64,000 bases of DNA, from assembly GCF_002813555.1 (NCBI RefSeq), contig NZ_CP025057.1:434001-498000 (forward strand), read 5' to 3'. Positions 33,726 to 44,365 of the stretch are shown in pieces. The translations under genes were made by a program, and so were the position numbers. How positions within the stretch are numbered: the first letter of the stretch is position 1; each line of letters starts with the position of its first letter. Under the pieces are notes generated by a model. The model did no database searches. It worked only from the letters and a program-made list of their open reading frames with translations, and had not been told where the DNA came from. Source of the stretch: Spiroplasma floricola 23-6. Lineage in GTDB: Bacteria; Bacillota_I; Bacilli_A; Mycoplasmatales; Mycoplasmataceae.

Positions 33726-33801
33726 GAAACTACTAATTTCTGAGATAGAATTTATAGATCTTATTTTGAAAAAAGATATTAGAATTGTAAAAATAAAAAT
33801 T

Positions 33802-33843
33802 CTAGACTTTTAAACAAGAGTTTAGGTTTTTTTTTTTTTTTTT
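33802..33843 (+). terminator. Strong terminator with T17 tract
   Basis: CTAGACTTTT (33802-33811) pairs with AAGAGTTTAG (33816-33825), with two G-U pairs and an AAAC loop, followed by G and 17 T. It ends the lipoprotein-ABC operon. Confidence 0.8.
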
Positions 33844-34205
33844 GAAAAAACTAAACAATAATAGTTATTAATATTTCTAAAAAACATTAATAAAATGTTA
33901 GATATAATCTATTTTAATATAATTACAGCAAAAATATATTATTTTTATTTAAAATAAAAAAAGAAATTTAAATAAAAATTACTGAAATAATAGATAATTA
34001 TTTAATTATAGAGAAAAGAACTATCTGGAAAACATAATAAAATATGTTACTTTAATATGTTATCAACTATTAAAACTTTAAAAGAGTGATAAAAAATAAA
34101 TAAAATAAATGAAAAATTTCAAGGAGTAGAATACTTAATTCTTTAGATAATAAAGTAATAAAATATTTTTTTTATTTTTATTTAAGCAATACTTAGTTAT
34201 TGTTT

Positions 34206-34211
34206 TATAAT
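34206..34211 (+). promoter_or_regulatory. -10 box of the ravA-viaA operon
   Basis: TATAAT 21 bp before the chosen start; -35 unclear. Confidence 0.45.
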
Positions 34212-34232
34212 TATAAGTAAATGAGGTACATT

Positions 34233-35777
34233 ATGGACATTACACAAAGAATTAAAAAATTAATTTCAGCAATTTCATATCAAGTTTATGAAAAAGAAAC
34301 AATATTTAGACTTGCTATGCTAGCTTTACTTGGAGAAGAGTCAATATTCTTATTAGGTAAACCAGGGATTGCTAAATCATTGATTTCACGTAGATTAAAA
34401 TTTGCAATTAAAGGTGGATCAAATTTTGAGTATTTAATGAGTAAATTTTCAACACCAGAAGAAATATATGGACCAATTGATTTAAGATTACTTAAAGAAG
34501 GTAAATATGTTAGAGTTGTTGATGGATATTTGCCATCAGCAAATGTTGGTTTTTTAGATGAAATTTGAAAAGCTGGTCCAAGTATTCAAAATACATTACT
34601 TACAATTATTAATGAAAAAATCTTTAGAAATGGTGGAACAGATATAAAAGTTCCATTAAAACTTTTAATTTCAGCTTCAAATGAATTACCTACAGAAGGT
34701 GAAGGACTAGAAGCTTTATTTGACCGTTTTATTATTAGATATATTGCTGAAGGATTAAAAAATGAGGAAAACTTTGAACAATTACTTGATGGAGAATCAT
34801 CTCTTGATGTTGTTGTTGATCCTCAACTGCAAATTTCACTTGAAGAATTAGAAATTTGAAAAAAACAATCTAAGCAAGTTAAAATTAGTAGAAAATCATT
34901 AGATTTTATTCATTATTTTAGAAAAAAAATAGTTAAAGATACTAACGGACAAGCATATATTTCAGATAGACGTTGAAAAAAAATTTCTGGTTTAATGAAA
35001 ACTAGTGCATTTTATAATGGGCGAGCAGAAACAGATATAGCTGATTTATTTGTTATTCCTTATTGTATTTGAGATAATGAAGAACAAGAAAAGCAATATT
35101 TTAAAATTTTTTTCCAAGCATTTTTAGAACAATTTGGATTAGAATGAAGAAATGAAAAGAAAAATTTAATGAATCAAATTGATTCTATTAATTCTCAAAT
35201 TGGACAAATTGAAGCACAATATCTAAGACTTACACCATATACAGATCCTTTTAGAGGAGCTTTAAGTGGTACTTACTACTTCATTAATTTTACTGATGGG
35301 GGAGACACTTACAAATATTGTTTTATTTCAGCAGGTGATTGAAATAAAATTAGAAATTTACCAAATGAAGAGTTTGAAATTGATTTACATTTTGGACCAA
35401 ATTTAAATAAATATGCAGGAAGTCAAAAAACTCTTGTAAAAGCTTATAAATCAGATCAAATTTTATTTGTGAGAGAAAATAAAAAATATTTATTACAAAA
35501 TGACAATCCTACGGAATTTAATGATAGAATGTCTAGCTTAGCAGATAAAATTATTGATTTAGAAAAAGAATATAAAGAAATTTCGGCAAAAATGTTTAAA
35601 GAATATAAAAAATATATGAACATGAATTGTATCTTTTTCGAAGAAATTTATAATGAAAAAATAGCTGAAGCTTTAGATACAAAAACTAAAAAGCAATTAG
35701 AAAAAGAAAAAGAAGTAGAAAATGTTGATGAATTAATTAGCGATATTGATAATTTAGAATTTAATATGGAACTGTAA
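34233..35777 (+). CDS. ravA: RavA-like MoxR-family AAA+ ATPase
   Basis: 514 residues, close to E. coli RavA (about 500). The ATG at 34233 is preferred over 34221 because GAGGT at 34223-34227 overlaps the earlier ATG and is well placed for the later one. Walker A GKPGIAKS (42-49), Walker B VGFLDEIWKAG (about 105-115), sensor 1 LISASNELP and an arginine-finger region FDRFIIRY are present. A C-terminal domain follows the AAA core, as in RavA. MoxR ATPases remodel partner proteins with VWA proteins; the next gene encodes such a partner. Confidence 0.88.
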
Positions 35778-35800
35778 TTAATTAAAAGAAGGTGACTATT

Positions 35801-37465
35801 ATGCAGTTTGATCTAGATAAACCAATAAGTGAAATCAAGCAAGAAATTGAGAAACTTAGAAGAAAAGATCTTCATAATAGTGAATTTCTTGCTTTTAAAA
35901 AACAACATGAATATGCAGCAGAACAATTGGATGACAAAATCAATAATTTTTATTCTGCTTCTAATTTATCAGTAATTAAACAAATTAAATTACCTGAACC
36001 CATAAGAAAAGAAGTTATTTATTATAATTATATTTCTGAAAAATTTGATGAAGTTAGTTTTGCACAAAATTTAAACTTAATTCAAAATAAACTTGATGAA
36101 TTTGATTCGCCATTTGCAACTTACATCGATACAATGCGATGAAAAATTGAAAATGGCTATTTAGAGTTAAAAGATAGAGATTGATTAACAGAATTTTTTA
36201 AAACTTGAACTTTTATGTTAACTAAGAGGATTGTGGACTATAGAATGAAAGCAGTTGAAGATTTAAGATACAACTATTTAGTTGAAATTTATTCAATTGT
36301 TAAAAATTATGGTAAATATGCAAAAATTTATAATACTATGTATGATGTTTTTGGAAAGTTTGCAAATATTGAAGATGAACTTAGAAATCAAAACATTGAA
36401 TCAATAGCTAGATTTGCAGAATTTTTATATAAAGATCCCTCTATATTGATGATTGCAGAAATGTTAGGTAGATTAAATGGTGAAGATGATTTAATGGAAA
36501 TTAACATTACTGAACAAGTTGTTACTTATCCTACACAAACTAAATTGCCTTACAATCCAGAAGAAATTGTTGGTCTAACTGTTTCAAAAGATTTAGAGCG
36601 ATTATTGCCAATGGAATTTGCAAATCTTTTTGATGAGGAATTAGAGATTATTTTTTATAAAAAATTTGTTGAAAGTCAATTGCAAACATTTTTATTTGAA
36701 TCTAATGAAAATGTTATTGAACACGAAATTGAAGAAGTTGAATATGAAGCACCAATTCCATTAGAACAAGGTAAATTTATTATTTGTATAGACACATCAA
36801 GTTCTATGGAAGGTGCTGGAGAATATATTGCAAAAGCACTTTCAATTGCTGTTGCAAAAGTGGCTTTAAAAGAATATAGAGATTTAATCTTTGTTAATTT
36901 TGCAAACCAACATGTTGAAGAATTTACAATACAAGGAAGAAATGTAAATATTCAAAAAATGTTAGAGTTTTTATCTAAATCATTTTATGGTAAAACAAAT
37001 GCTAAACCAGCATTTGAAAAAGTTATTGAAAAAATGCATTCAGAAGATTTTAAAAGAGCTGATTTATTATTTATATCAGATTTTATGATGAATTCACTTC
37101 CAAATTCAACTAGAGTTAAAATTGCAAATTTAAAAGATAATTACAATAGATTTCATTCACTTGTAGTTGGAACAATGCCAAATGTTGAAACTCAAGATGT
37201 ATTTGATAATGTAATGTATTATGATCCAAATGATCCATTCGCAACAAATCAAATTGTTAAATCACTAAATGAAACTTTAAGAGATTTAAGAGAACTTAAA
37301 GAAGAAGAGGTTGCTTATCGTGATGAACAAATTAATAAATTAAATTCAATCAGAGATAAAAAACGTTTTAGAGAAATACACTTAGATAGTCCAAAATCAA
37401 AAAAATTAGAAAAACAAAAACAAAAATTAAAAGAACTTGAACAACAAAAAAAACAACAAGCATAG
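35801..37465 (+). CDS. viaA: ViaA-like VWA-domain protein
   Basis: 554 residues. A long helical N-terminal region (1 to about 320) precedes a von Willebrand A domain with MIDAS DTSSSM at 331-336 and LLFISDFMMNS further on. A Gln/Lys-rich tail ends the protein. ViaA binds and stimulates RavA in enterobacteria, where the pair has been linked to respiratory complexes and aminoglycoside entry; those complexes are largely absent in spiroplasmas, so the role here must differ (inference). 23 bp after ravA, with GAAGGTGA. Confidence 0.85.
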
Positions 37466-37480
37466 GTATAGGAGAAAAAA

Positions 37481-37843
37481 ATGATAGTAAGAGAAAAATC
37501 TAATTTACTTGTAGTTTATCTAGAACAAGGTGAAGAACTAGAAGCACAAATTCAAAACATAATAAGAGAGTATAAACTAATTGATGCAAAAATATCTGGA
37601 TATGGTTATTTAGGCAGAATGGAGTATGGAGTTCTTTCACAATCGGATCCATTCTTTTTAGCAAAAATCTTAAAAGAAGGTTTGTTAACTGTGACAGATA
37701 TAAATGGAATGATTGATAATCGTGAACCTTCTATAATGATAAGTTCAGTTGATGATAAATTTGAACGTCATCAAGGAAGATTAATTAGTGGAAATGTTGT
37801 AAACTCTTTTAATATAATTTTAGAAATTTACAAAACTGAATAA
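37481..37843 (+). CDS. PPC-domain (DUF296) protein
   Basis: 120 residues. EQGEELEAQIQNIIREY followed by AKISGYGYL and the C-terminal HQGRLISGNVVNSFNIILE matches the PPC/DUF296 fold, found in bacterial stand-alone proteins and plant AT-hook proteins. Function in bacteria is not known. It follows viaA by 15 bp with AGGAG and is probably in the same transcript. Confidence 0.8.
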   Translation: MIVREKSNLLVVYLEQGEELEAQIQNIIREYKLIDAKISGYGYLGRMEYGVLSQSDPFFLAKILKEGLLTVTDINGMIDNREPSIMISSVDDKFERHQGRLISGNVVNSFNIILEIYKTE

Positions 37844-37922
37844 AAGATTTTTCTTTTTTTTTAAAAATAGCAAAATAAAAAAAAGTATAGTAAAATTATT
37901 TGTAATTTAAAGGGGTAAATAA

Positions 37923-38824
37923 ATGAAAAAAATTAAAAATAAAAGTCAAAAGTTGATTATCATTTTAATATTAACTTTTACGGGATTTTTCTTTTTTTAT
38001 CAACATTAATGATAGTTCCAGGTATGGGAATAGAGTCGCTTACTTTTATTAATAGTGTTGAAAAACAAATCAAAAGAATTATGCCTAAAGGCAAATATGT
38101 ATTTGATCCAAGTCATCCATTATATGAAGAGATGATGAATAATGTCATTAAAAATTCATTTAAAGCTGATGCAATTTCAACGATAAATTTTTATAATTCA
38201 AAAGATTATAAAGATCATTATGATGAATATATTAAATTTTCTGATGATTGATATCAGCAACATTGAGCCGAAAAAGTAGCAAATAAAGAAGAGATAGATC
38301 TTTATCATGTAGGTTTAAATTTTATAGAATTTGATAAAGCAATAGCAACAAAATATCATTCATTTGGATTTGTAAATACAGGAATACAGTGAATGTTTAA
38401 ATCTAAAGGCCTTAAAGATATTTTTTCAAAAGATATTTATGAACTTTCACTTGAACAGCAAACTATTTGAAATCAAGAAGTTTATGATAAAGAAATGACT
38501 TATAAAGGTCCAGGATTAAATGGTGTTAAAGTTGATTGATCAATTGGAACAAACATTGTAAATAATAAAGTTTGATTTCTAAATACTCAAATTGATTCAA
38601 TAAAGTTTGCATTACAATTAACTAATCCATTTATGGATCAAAATTTAGATAAAAATGAAGAAATAAAGTATGTAACAGTAGATTCATTAAAAGCACCTAA
38701 CTTTACAGCAACTCTAATATTTTTAAGATTTGCAATAGTTTTATGGTTTTTTAATATAATTATTATTCCATTAGGAATAACTGCATTCTTCATCTTAAAG
38801 AAAAGATGAACAAATAAAGATTAA
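37923..38824 (+). pseudogene. Frameshifted two-anchor membrane protein
   Basis: About 300 residues if repaired. ATG 37923 has a good AAAGGGG site and starts a basic leader and membrane helix, but the frame stops at TAA 38007-38009. Adding one T to the T7 run at 37992-37998 joins it to the open frame that runs to 38824 (an extracytoplasmic domain with HVGLNFIEFDKAIATKYHS and a C-terminal membrane helix ending KKRW). The internal ATG 38009 has no ribosome site. No family recognised. It may be part of the ravA-viaA neighbourhood. Confidence 0.65.
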
Positions 38825-38844
38825 TAAGAAAAGAGCTAAAAAAA

Positions 38845-40155
38845 ATGAAAAGATTATTGTCTATATTGGCAACAAGTGTTTTTTCTGTTGCAACTGTTAG
38901 TTCAACAGTATCATGTATGCCTCAAAAACCAATAGAAGATAAAAAGAGTCCATTAAATATTGGACTTGATATTGATAAAACAAAAGCAATAGATACAAGT
39001 GTTGATCCTTTAACACATAAAGGATTTACTAACTTTTTTATAATTGGAGATTCTTTAAGCGATGTTGATGGTTTAACATCATATGTAAAAGATAAATTTA
39101 TAGTTAAAACAGGTTTAGAAAAATATGTTAATTTCAATCTTTCAATAGAGGGAAGTTATGGTTATGTTGATGATCAAAATGTTCATCATAATGCCTTTTC
39201 AAATGGTCCCACAACTGCATATAATATTGCAAATAATTTTGGTTTTAAAGATTTAAAACCAAGTAATAAATACTCAGTGTTGAAAGATGAAAAACAAGGT
39301 TATGGAAAAAATTATTCAATTGGAGGAGCAACAGCTGCAAAAATAGCTCCTCAAGCTGGAGGAATTATTTTAAATGATGTTAGTATTGAAGAACAAGCAA
39401 GAACTTTAGTTACTCAACAAAAAATTTCTTCAAATGATTTTGTACTTTTTGAAATTGGGGGAAATGATTTATTTTCAATGATTAGCAGTCAAAAAGCAGG
39501 TGATAACAAAAAAGTTATTGATTATATGAATGAATCAATAACAAGACTTAGAAATGCACTGTTTACATTATTGAATAATGGAATAAAAAATCTGTTTTTC
39601 TTAGGACCTCCAATTATGGACAATATTCCAAGTTATGCAAATAAAACTGACGAAGAAAAAAAAGAAATTATTGATTTAGGAAAAGAATATGAACTTAAAA
39701 TGCAACAAGTAGTTAAGGAAGTTAATTCATATTATTCATCTAATTTTAAATTTTCTTCATTGTATGAAGGTGAAAACTCACTTACAGTTCTACAAAAAGG
39801 ATATGGTGAACATATTTTAAGTAATGGGTTAATTCAAAATATAGATGAATATAAAAATAATCAGTCATTTACAAAGAATTTAAAAATTAAACTGAATGAT
39901 AAAGAAATTAATACAAGTCAGGTTAAGAATTTAAAATTTGATGAAAATATTTATAAAAAATTAACTATGAAAAGTGATAAAGTTGAAGCAAATGTTGTTG
40001 TTGAATTAATTGGAAAAGAATCTTATTCAAATCTTAAAGAAAGAGATCAATTAATGTCAAAATATTTCTTTACAGATATAGTACATCCAACTAAAGTTGT
40101 TCATGAATATGTAGCTGAAATTTTACAAGAAAAGATTTTAAAGGAGTTTGGCTAG
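38845..40155 (+). CDS. SGNH/GDSL-type esterase or lipase lipoprotein
   Basis: 436 residues. Type II signal peptide with lipobox T21-V-S-C24. SGNH blocks are complete: block I FFIIGDSLSD with nucleophile Ser70, the glycine block (YSIGGATAA), block III IGGND and block V D411-x2-H414 (FTDIVHPT). Similar enzymes are surface lipases, phospholipases or esterases. Exposure on the cell surface suggests host lipid use or damage (inference). An insert of about 100 residues lies before block V. The next lipoprotein follows after one base. Confidence 0.88.
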   Translation: MKRLLSILATSVFSVATVSSTVSCMPQKPIEDKKSPLNIGLDIDKTKAIDTSVDPLTHKGFTNFFIIGDSLSDVDGLTSYVKDKFIVKTGLEKYVNFNLSIEGSYGYVDDQNVHHNAFSNGPTTAYNIANNFGFKDLKPSNKYSVLKDEKQGYGKNYSIGGATAAKIAPQAGGIILNDVSIEEQARTLVTQQKISSNDFVLFEIGGNDLFSMISSQKAGDNKKVIDYMNESITRLRNALFTLLNNGIKNLFFLGPPIMDNIPSYANKTDEEKKEIIDLGKEYELKMQQVVKEVNSYYSSNFKFSSLYEGENSLTVLQKGYGEHILSNGLIQNIDEYKNNQSFTKNLKIKLNDKEINTSQVKNLKFDENIYKKLTMKSDKVEANVVVELIGKESYSNLKERDQLMSKYFFTDIVHPTKVVHEYVAEILQEKILKEFG

Positions 40156-40156
40156 T

Positions 40157-42121
40157 ATGAAAAAAATATTAAGCTTACTTGGAGCAAGTTTATTAACAAT
40201 ATCTCCAACAGTTTTATTGGTTTCATGTTCAACAAATAAAGTTAATTTTAATGAAAATTCAGTTCAAACAATTGTAGAACAAATTGGAAAATCTATATAT
40301 TTAAGTGATACAAAAAACTATGATATTAATTATCAAATGGATGAAGTAATTAAAACAAATAGAATTAAAAATCTTTCAAGATCATTTACAGATGATGAAA
40401 ATATAACTCAATATTCAAGATTTGCAGAACTTTATAATCAATACTTTGATGAAAATATGTTTTCAAGTGATTTACAAGTACAAGAAAATATTAATGTGCT
40501 TGGAAATATTCAACCAAAATCTTTGGGATTTGCAGAAACATTACTTGTCACAATACCTAATCTATTAGGAACTTTATCTGATGGAAAAATAATTAAATTT
40601 ATTTTTAATTCGGTTTTAACTTTACCTCAAATTACAAATGTTTTAAAAAATAATTATTTAGTAGGTTATTTAGATAAGATTCTTTCACAAGAAAATACAA
40701 AGTTACTATCAAGTGCATTTTCTAGTGATATTTATGTTGGGTTTACAAATCAAGAAGTTATGAATTCAGCAATTATGGGATTTGCAAATTCAATTAATTA
40801 TATGTTAAGAGAAACTAAAGTTATTGAAATTCCAACTAAAGATAATTTAACAGAGGAGAAATTTTTAGAAAGTATTGTTACTTTAACAAAAAATTTAACT
40901 TCAATTAGAAAAAAAGAAAAATCAATTAAATTAGATTTAATAAGAGATCTTCCTGCAATAGCAGAACTAATTAGATTTATAAGAACTTTAATTATCTACA
41001 CTGAAAATGGAGTCAAAGCTTTATCCAATTCTAAAAATGAAAACTATTTTGATGATATTTCAAAATATAGAAAAGCAGAATTTAATTCTGTTGATAATAA
41101 ATTTGATATTTTAACTACTGTTAATATGCTTATTAATACATACAATGATGGATCAGGAATAAGAAAAATTCTATCAGTTTTATTTCAAAGTTATAAAAAT
41201 CCAAAAATAAAAGTATTTATAACTCCAAGATTTGGAGCTATTGCAAGTGAAGAAATTTACTCTGAGGGTATAACTTCATTGTTACAAGTGACATTAAATA
41301 GCATTTTCCCAACTATAGTTTTAAATAACAAACTTATTGATAATTCAATGAGAGCTTTAATAGAAATTCCAGATAAAGTTGTTATTTCAAGTATTATTTG
41401 TGAATTTATTAATATAATTATTTCAAATAACTCTCTTAATGATTTTTTAAGTGCAATTACTTATCCAGGATTATCTCTAATAATAGGAAATGATATAAGT
41501 GATATAATGAAAAATTTATCTCAAAATGAAAAAATAAAAAAGGGTAAAATTTGAGATGGTATTTATTCAGGTGACTATATTAATGAATTTATTAAAACAT
41601 TTGCAAATAAAGAACTTTCAAAAACTATAAATATTAAAAACTTTTTAGAATCTAAAAAAATTGACATCTTAGGAACTAAACTTACAATCTTTGAAATATT
41701 TCAAAAAATAAATGAAACTCAAGTTAAAGGAAAAATAGAAGTAAATTTCGATAGGCTATCTTCTTTAATATTAGATCTTAGAATTATATTAGATTTAAAT
41801 AATTCTATAAAAAATGAAGAGTTTGAATATAAGAATTTTACAAATAATATTGCTTCATTAGTGGAAGATCTATCAGGAGTAAAAAAATTGACATTATGAT
41901 TAAGTCAATCATCTGATAATGACTTGTCGATAATAGAAAATTATAAGCACCAACAAGCAAATCTTAAAAAAGAAATTAATGACAATATTCTTAACCTAGA
42001 AGTTACAAATATGAAAATGATTGGTAAATATTCATATGAAATTAATTTTGAAAATAAAAAATATGAAATTAATTTAAAAGTAATTGATAAAAAGAAACTA
42101 CAAGTAAAATCCATACTTTAA
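40157..42121 (+). CDS. Large mollicute lipoprotein, MOLPALP-like
   Basis: 654 residues, ATG after AAGGAG within the end of the esterase gene. Lipobox L21-V-S-C24. The mature N-terminus (VEQIGKSIYLSDTKNYDINY, then RFAELYNQYFDENMF) resembles the lipoprotein at 75-2507, as does a middle LLVTIPNLLGTL region. Function unknown; probably a surface protein co-transcribed with the esterase. One UGA(Trp) lies at about residue 466. Confidence 0.78.
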
Positions 42122-42168
42122 TTTATATAAAAAATGAAATTTAATTAAAATTTCATTTTTTATATAAA
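42122..42168 (+). terminator. 21-bp perfect hairpin terminator
   Basis: Bases 42122-42142 are the exact reverse complement of 42148-42168, with a 5-base loop. The A/T-only ends give U tracts on both strands. It ends the lipoprotein operon just upstream of the fib promoter region. Confidence 0.75.
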
Positions 42169-42195
42169 AGGGTAGTGTTTTTCCTAAGTTTTTAG

Positions 42196-42201
42196 TATAA
42201 T
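42196..42201 (+). promoter_or_regulatory. -10 box of fib
   Basis: TATAAT, 76 bp before the fib start, giving a leader of about 70 nt. No consensus -35 box is seen. Confidence 0.45.
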
Positions 42202-42276
42202 TAATTTAATCTTTATCTTTGCATCACATTGTAGAGGATAGAGGTAATAGAGAAAAAAATAAGAGGTGACTAAGAA

Positions 42277-43812
42277 ATGATAGGTATTATTTCAACAGCA
42301 TACTTTACAGTTAAAGATCGTCCAGGAATCAAAACTGTAAAAAAATATTGATGAAGAAATATGGTTATTCAACACGTTAAATATAGAGGAAAATCTTTCA
42401 TAATTGCTACAATCGGTTATGGAAAAGCAAATGCCGCTATGGCAATTACTTATTTAATGGAAGAATACTCAGGTTTAGAAACAGTAATAAACGTTGACTT
42501 AGCTTTATCAACAAATGATAAGTTTGATACAACAGATACTGTTATGTCTACAAAATTCATCTATAGAGATGCAGATTTAACAGTATTTAAAGATATTAAA
42601 TATGGACAAATAGTTCATGAACCAGAAGCTTATGCTTTTAATACTGAATTTGCAAGTCAAGTTAAAAACTTTAAATTAGGTGTATCAGATGGTATCGTAG
42701 GTACTGCTGATATGTTAGTTTATAACTCAAAACAGTTCAAAGAAATGGTTGACAAATACGGTCAAACAATTGACGTAATTGATACAGAAGCAGGAGCGTT
42801 AGCTCAGATTGCTAAAAAATCAAGTCTAAATTTCATTACAATGAAAATTATGTATAACAATGCATTATCACCATGAGATAATGATCCATTACATAAATTT
42901 AAAATTTATGAAACAACTAATACTTTAAAATATTTATTAGCAAGAATGTTTAACTTATTATCATCAAAATATGTAATTGATTTCACAAAATCAACAAATG
43001 ATGAATTAGAAGTTATTCACGAATTATTTGAAATGGAACACGATGCATGAGTATCACGTTTCAAAACAAATACAGCATCACTAATTTCAGGTTTAGGACC
43101 ATCATTAATGTTAGTTGACAAAAAAGGAATTACTCCAGAAGCAATTGATATTGTTGAAGTTATGAAATCTAAAATTGAAGATGAAGGACCAAGTAAAGTA
43201 ATTTTAGGAGAAGATGAATGAAAAAATGCTCCTAAAAAATGATTACGTAAAATGATGTTCTTAACAAACATTAGTGTAAATGATGATGAATTATTATGAA
43301 ATAAATCAGCTAAATATGATCTTAAAGCAGCAAAAATTCATTCAATTGAAGATGTATGTAAAGCAGTTTCAAAAGTTATTGCTGATCGTTCACAAGACAA
43401 ATCATCATATACTTATGATGGAGCAACAGTACTTAAAAAACACTTGTTAGTTACTGTAGATGCAGCTATTTCATTCTACATTACACATAATCTAACACAC
43501 GAATTTGTGGAAAGTCCACATCATGGTTCAAAACTAGTTTTAAATGAATTTGTAAAATACTTAAATCAACAGTTGGCAGATGTTGAATCACCTTATGATA
43601 AAGTTATTGTTTATTTCAAAATACCAACAGTAAATTCTTCAAAATTACCAATTTTTGTACAAACAAAAACAAAAGCAAATCAACCAATTGTATTTGCAGG
43701 TTATTCAGCAAAAGATCAAAAAACTTACACAGTTGTTGATATTACAAGAAATGACTATGACCCATTAAAAGTAGGTTCATTCAAAGTTACAGTTCGTTTA
43801 AAAAACTTATAG
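42277..43812 (+). CDS. fib: Fibril protein (Spiroplasma cytoskeleton)
   Basis: 511 residues, matching the about 512-residue Spiroplasma fibril protein. The segments KTVKKYWWRN, IGYGKANAAMAITYL, VINVDLALSTNDKFDTTDT, STKFIYRDADLTVFKDI and VIDTEAGALAQIAKKSS closely follow the known sequence. The N-terminal half is a divergent nucleosidase-like (MTAN) fold; the C-terminal half is Fib-specific. It polymerises into the flat inner ribbon that runs along the helix and supports cell shape and motility. GAGGTGA precedes the ATG. Single gene with its own terminator. Codon use is richer in preferred codons than its neighbours, fitting high expression. Confidence 0.97.
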
Positions 43813-43821
43813 AAACAATCA

Positions 43822-43848
43822 AAAATCACTATGCTAGTGATTTTTTTT
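43822..43848 (+). terminator. Terminator after fib
   Basis: AAAATCACTA (43822-43831) pairs with TAGTGATTTT (43835-43844), loop TGC, then a T run. Confidence 0.85.
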
Positions 43849-43889
43849 ATTTTTTAGTATATAGTATTCTTATAAAAAGGGGTAACTTT

Positions 43890-44297
43890 ATGGCAAGCAA
43901 AAAAGCTAAAAACATATATAAAAATGAAGTAGATGATAATGTTAGTCTTGCTATGGAAGATTTACTTGAATTGGCTATGTTAGAATTTGAAAATAAAGAA
44001 ACCTCAAAAGATGATAATTTAAAATTAAGAATAGAGTATGAAGATGACAATGAAGAGTTTAATCCAACAGATTTAAACTCAATTATAAAGCATGCTAGAA
44101 AAATTGAACAGCAAAATAGTCAATTAAAATGAGTTGATCCAGATCAAAAGATAGAAAATGATATAATTTCTAAAGCAAAAAATGAGGGAAAATCAATTTA
44201 TGATGCTGAAGTTTTAAGAGAATTAATTTTGCAAAGACAAAAGAAAAAACGAGAAACTGAAGGAATATCAAGTATAATTAGCAAAGTAAAAAAATAA
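43890..44297 (+). CDS. Small acidic hypothetical protein
   Basis: 135 residues with an acidic middle (LRIEYEDDNEEFNPTD) and basic ends (KKAKNIYKNE; RQKKKRETEG...KVKK). Soluble and probably helical. No recognised domain. ATG after AAAGGGG. Located between fib and the YitT-like gene; possibly specific to spiroplasmas and relatives. Confidence 0.7.
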
Positions 44298-44365
44298 GTT
44301 TAATAATTTTCTTCATTAAACTAGTATAATATTAACTGACTTTAAAATAGTAAAGGGACAAAAAA

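Larger units (their letters stand above)
33726..34232. other. 507-bp gene-free stretch with a terminator and an ATPase-gene fragment
   Basis: After the terminator at 33802-33843 no frame is open for any length. Bases 33976-34012 repeat 33376-33412 of the ATPase gene at 36 of 37 positions, suggesting a relic of a second ABC copy. The TATAAT at 34206-34211 probably drives the RavA gene. Confidence 0.55.

Noticed and set aside
34221-34232. ATG at 34221 as the ravA start
   Set aside because: The GAGG ribosome site overlaps this codon and is correctly placed for ATG 34233.
37999-38009. ATG at 38009 as the true start of the membrane protein gene
   Set aside because: No ribosome site precedes it, while the ATG at 37923 has one and joins the rest by a one-base repair.
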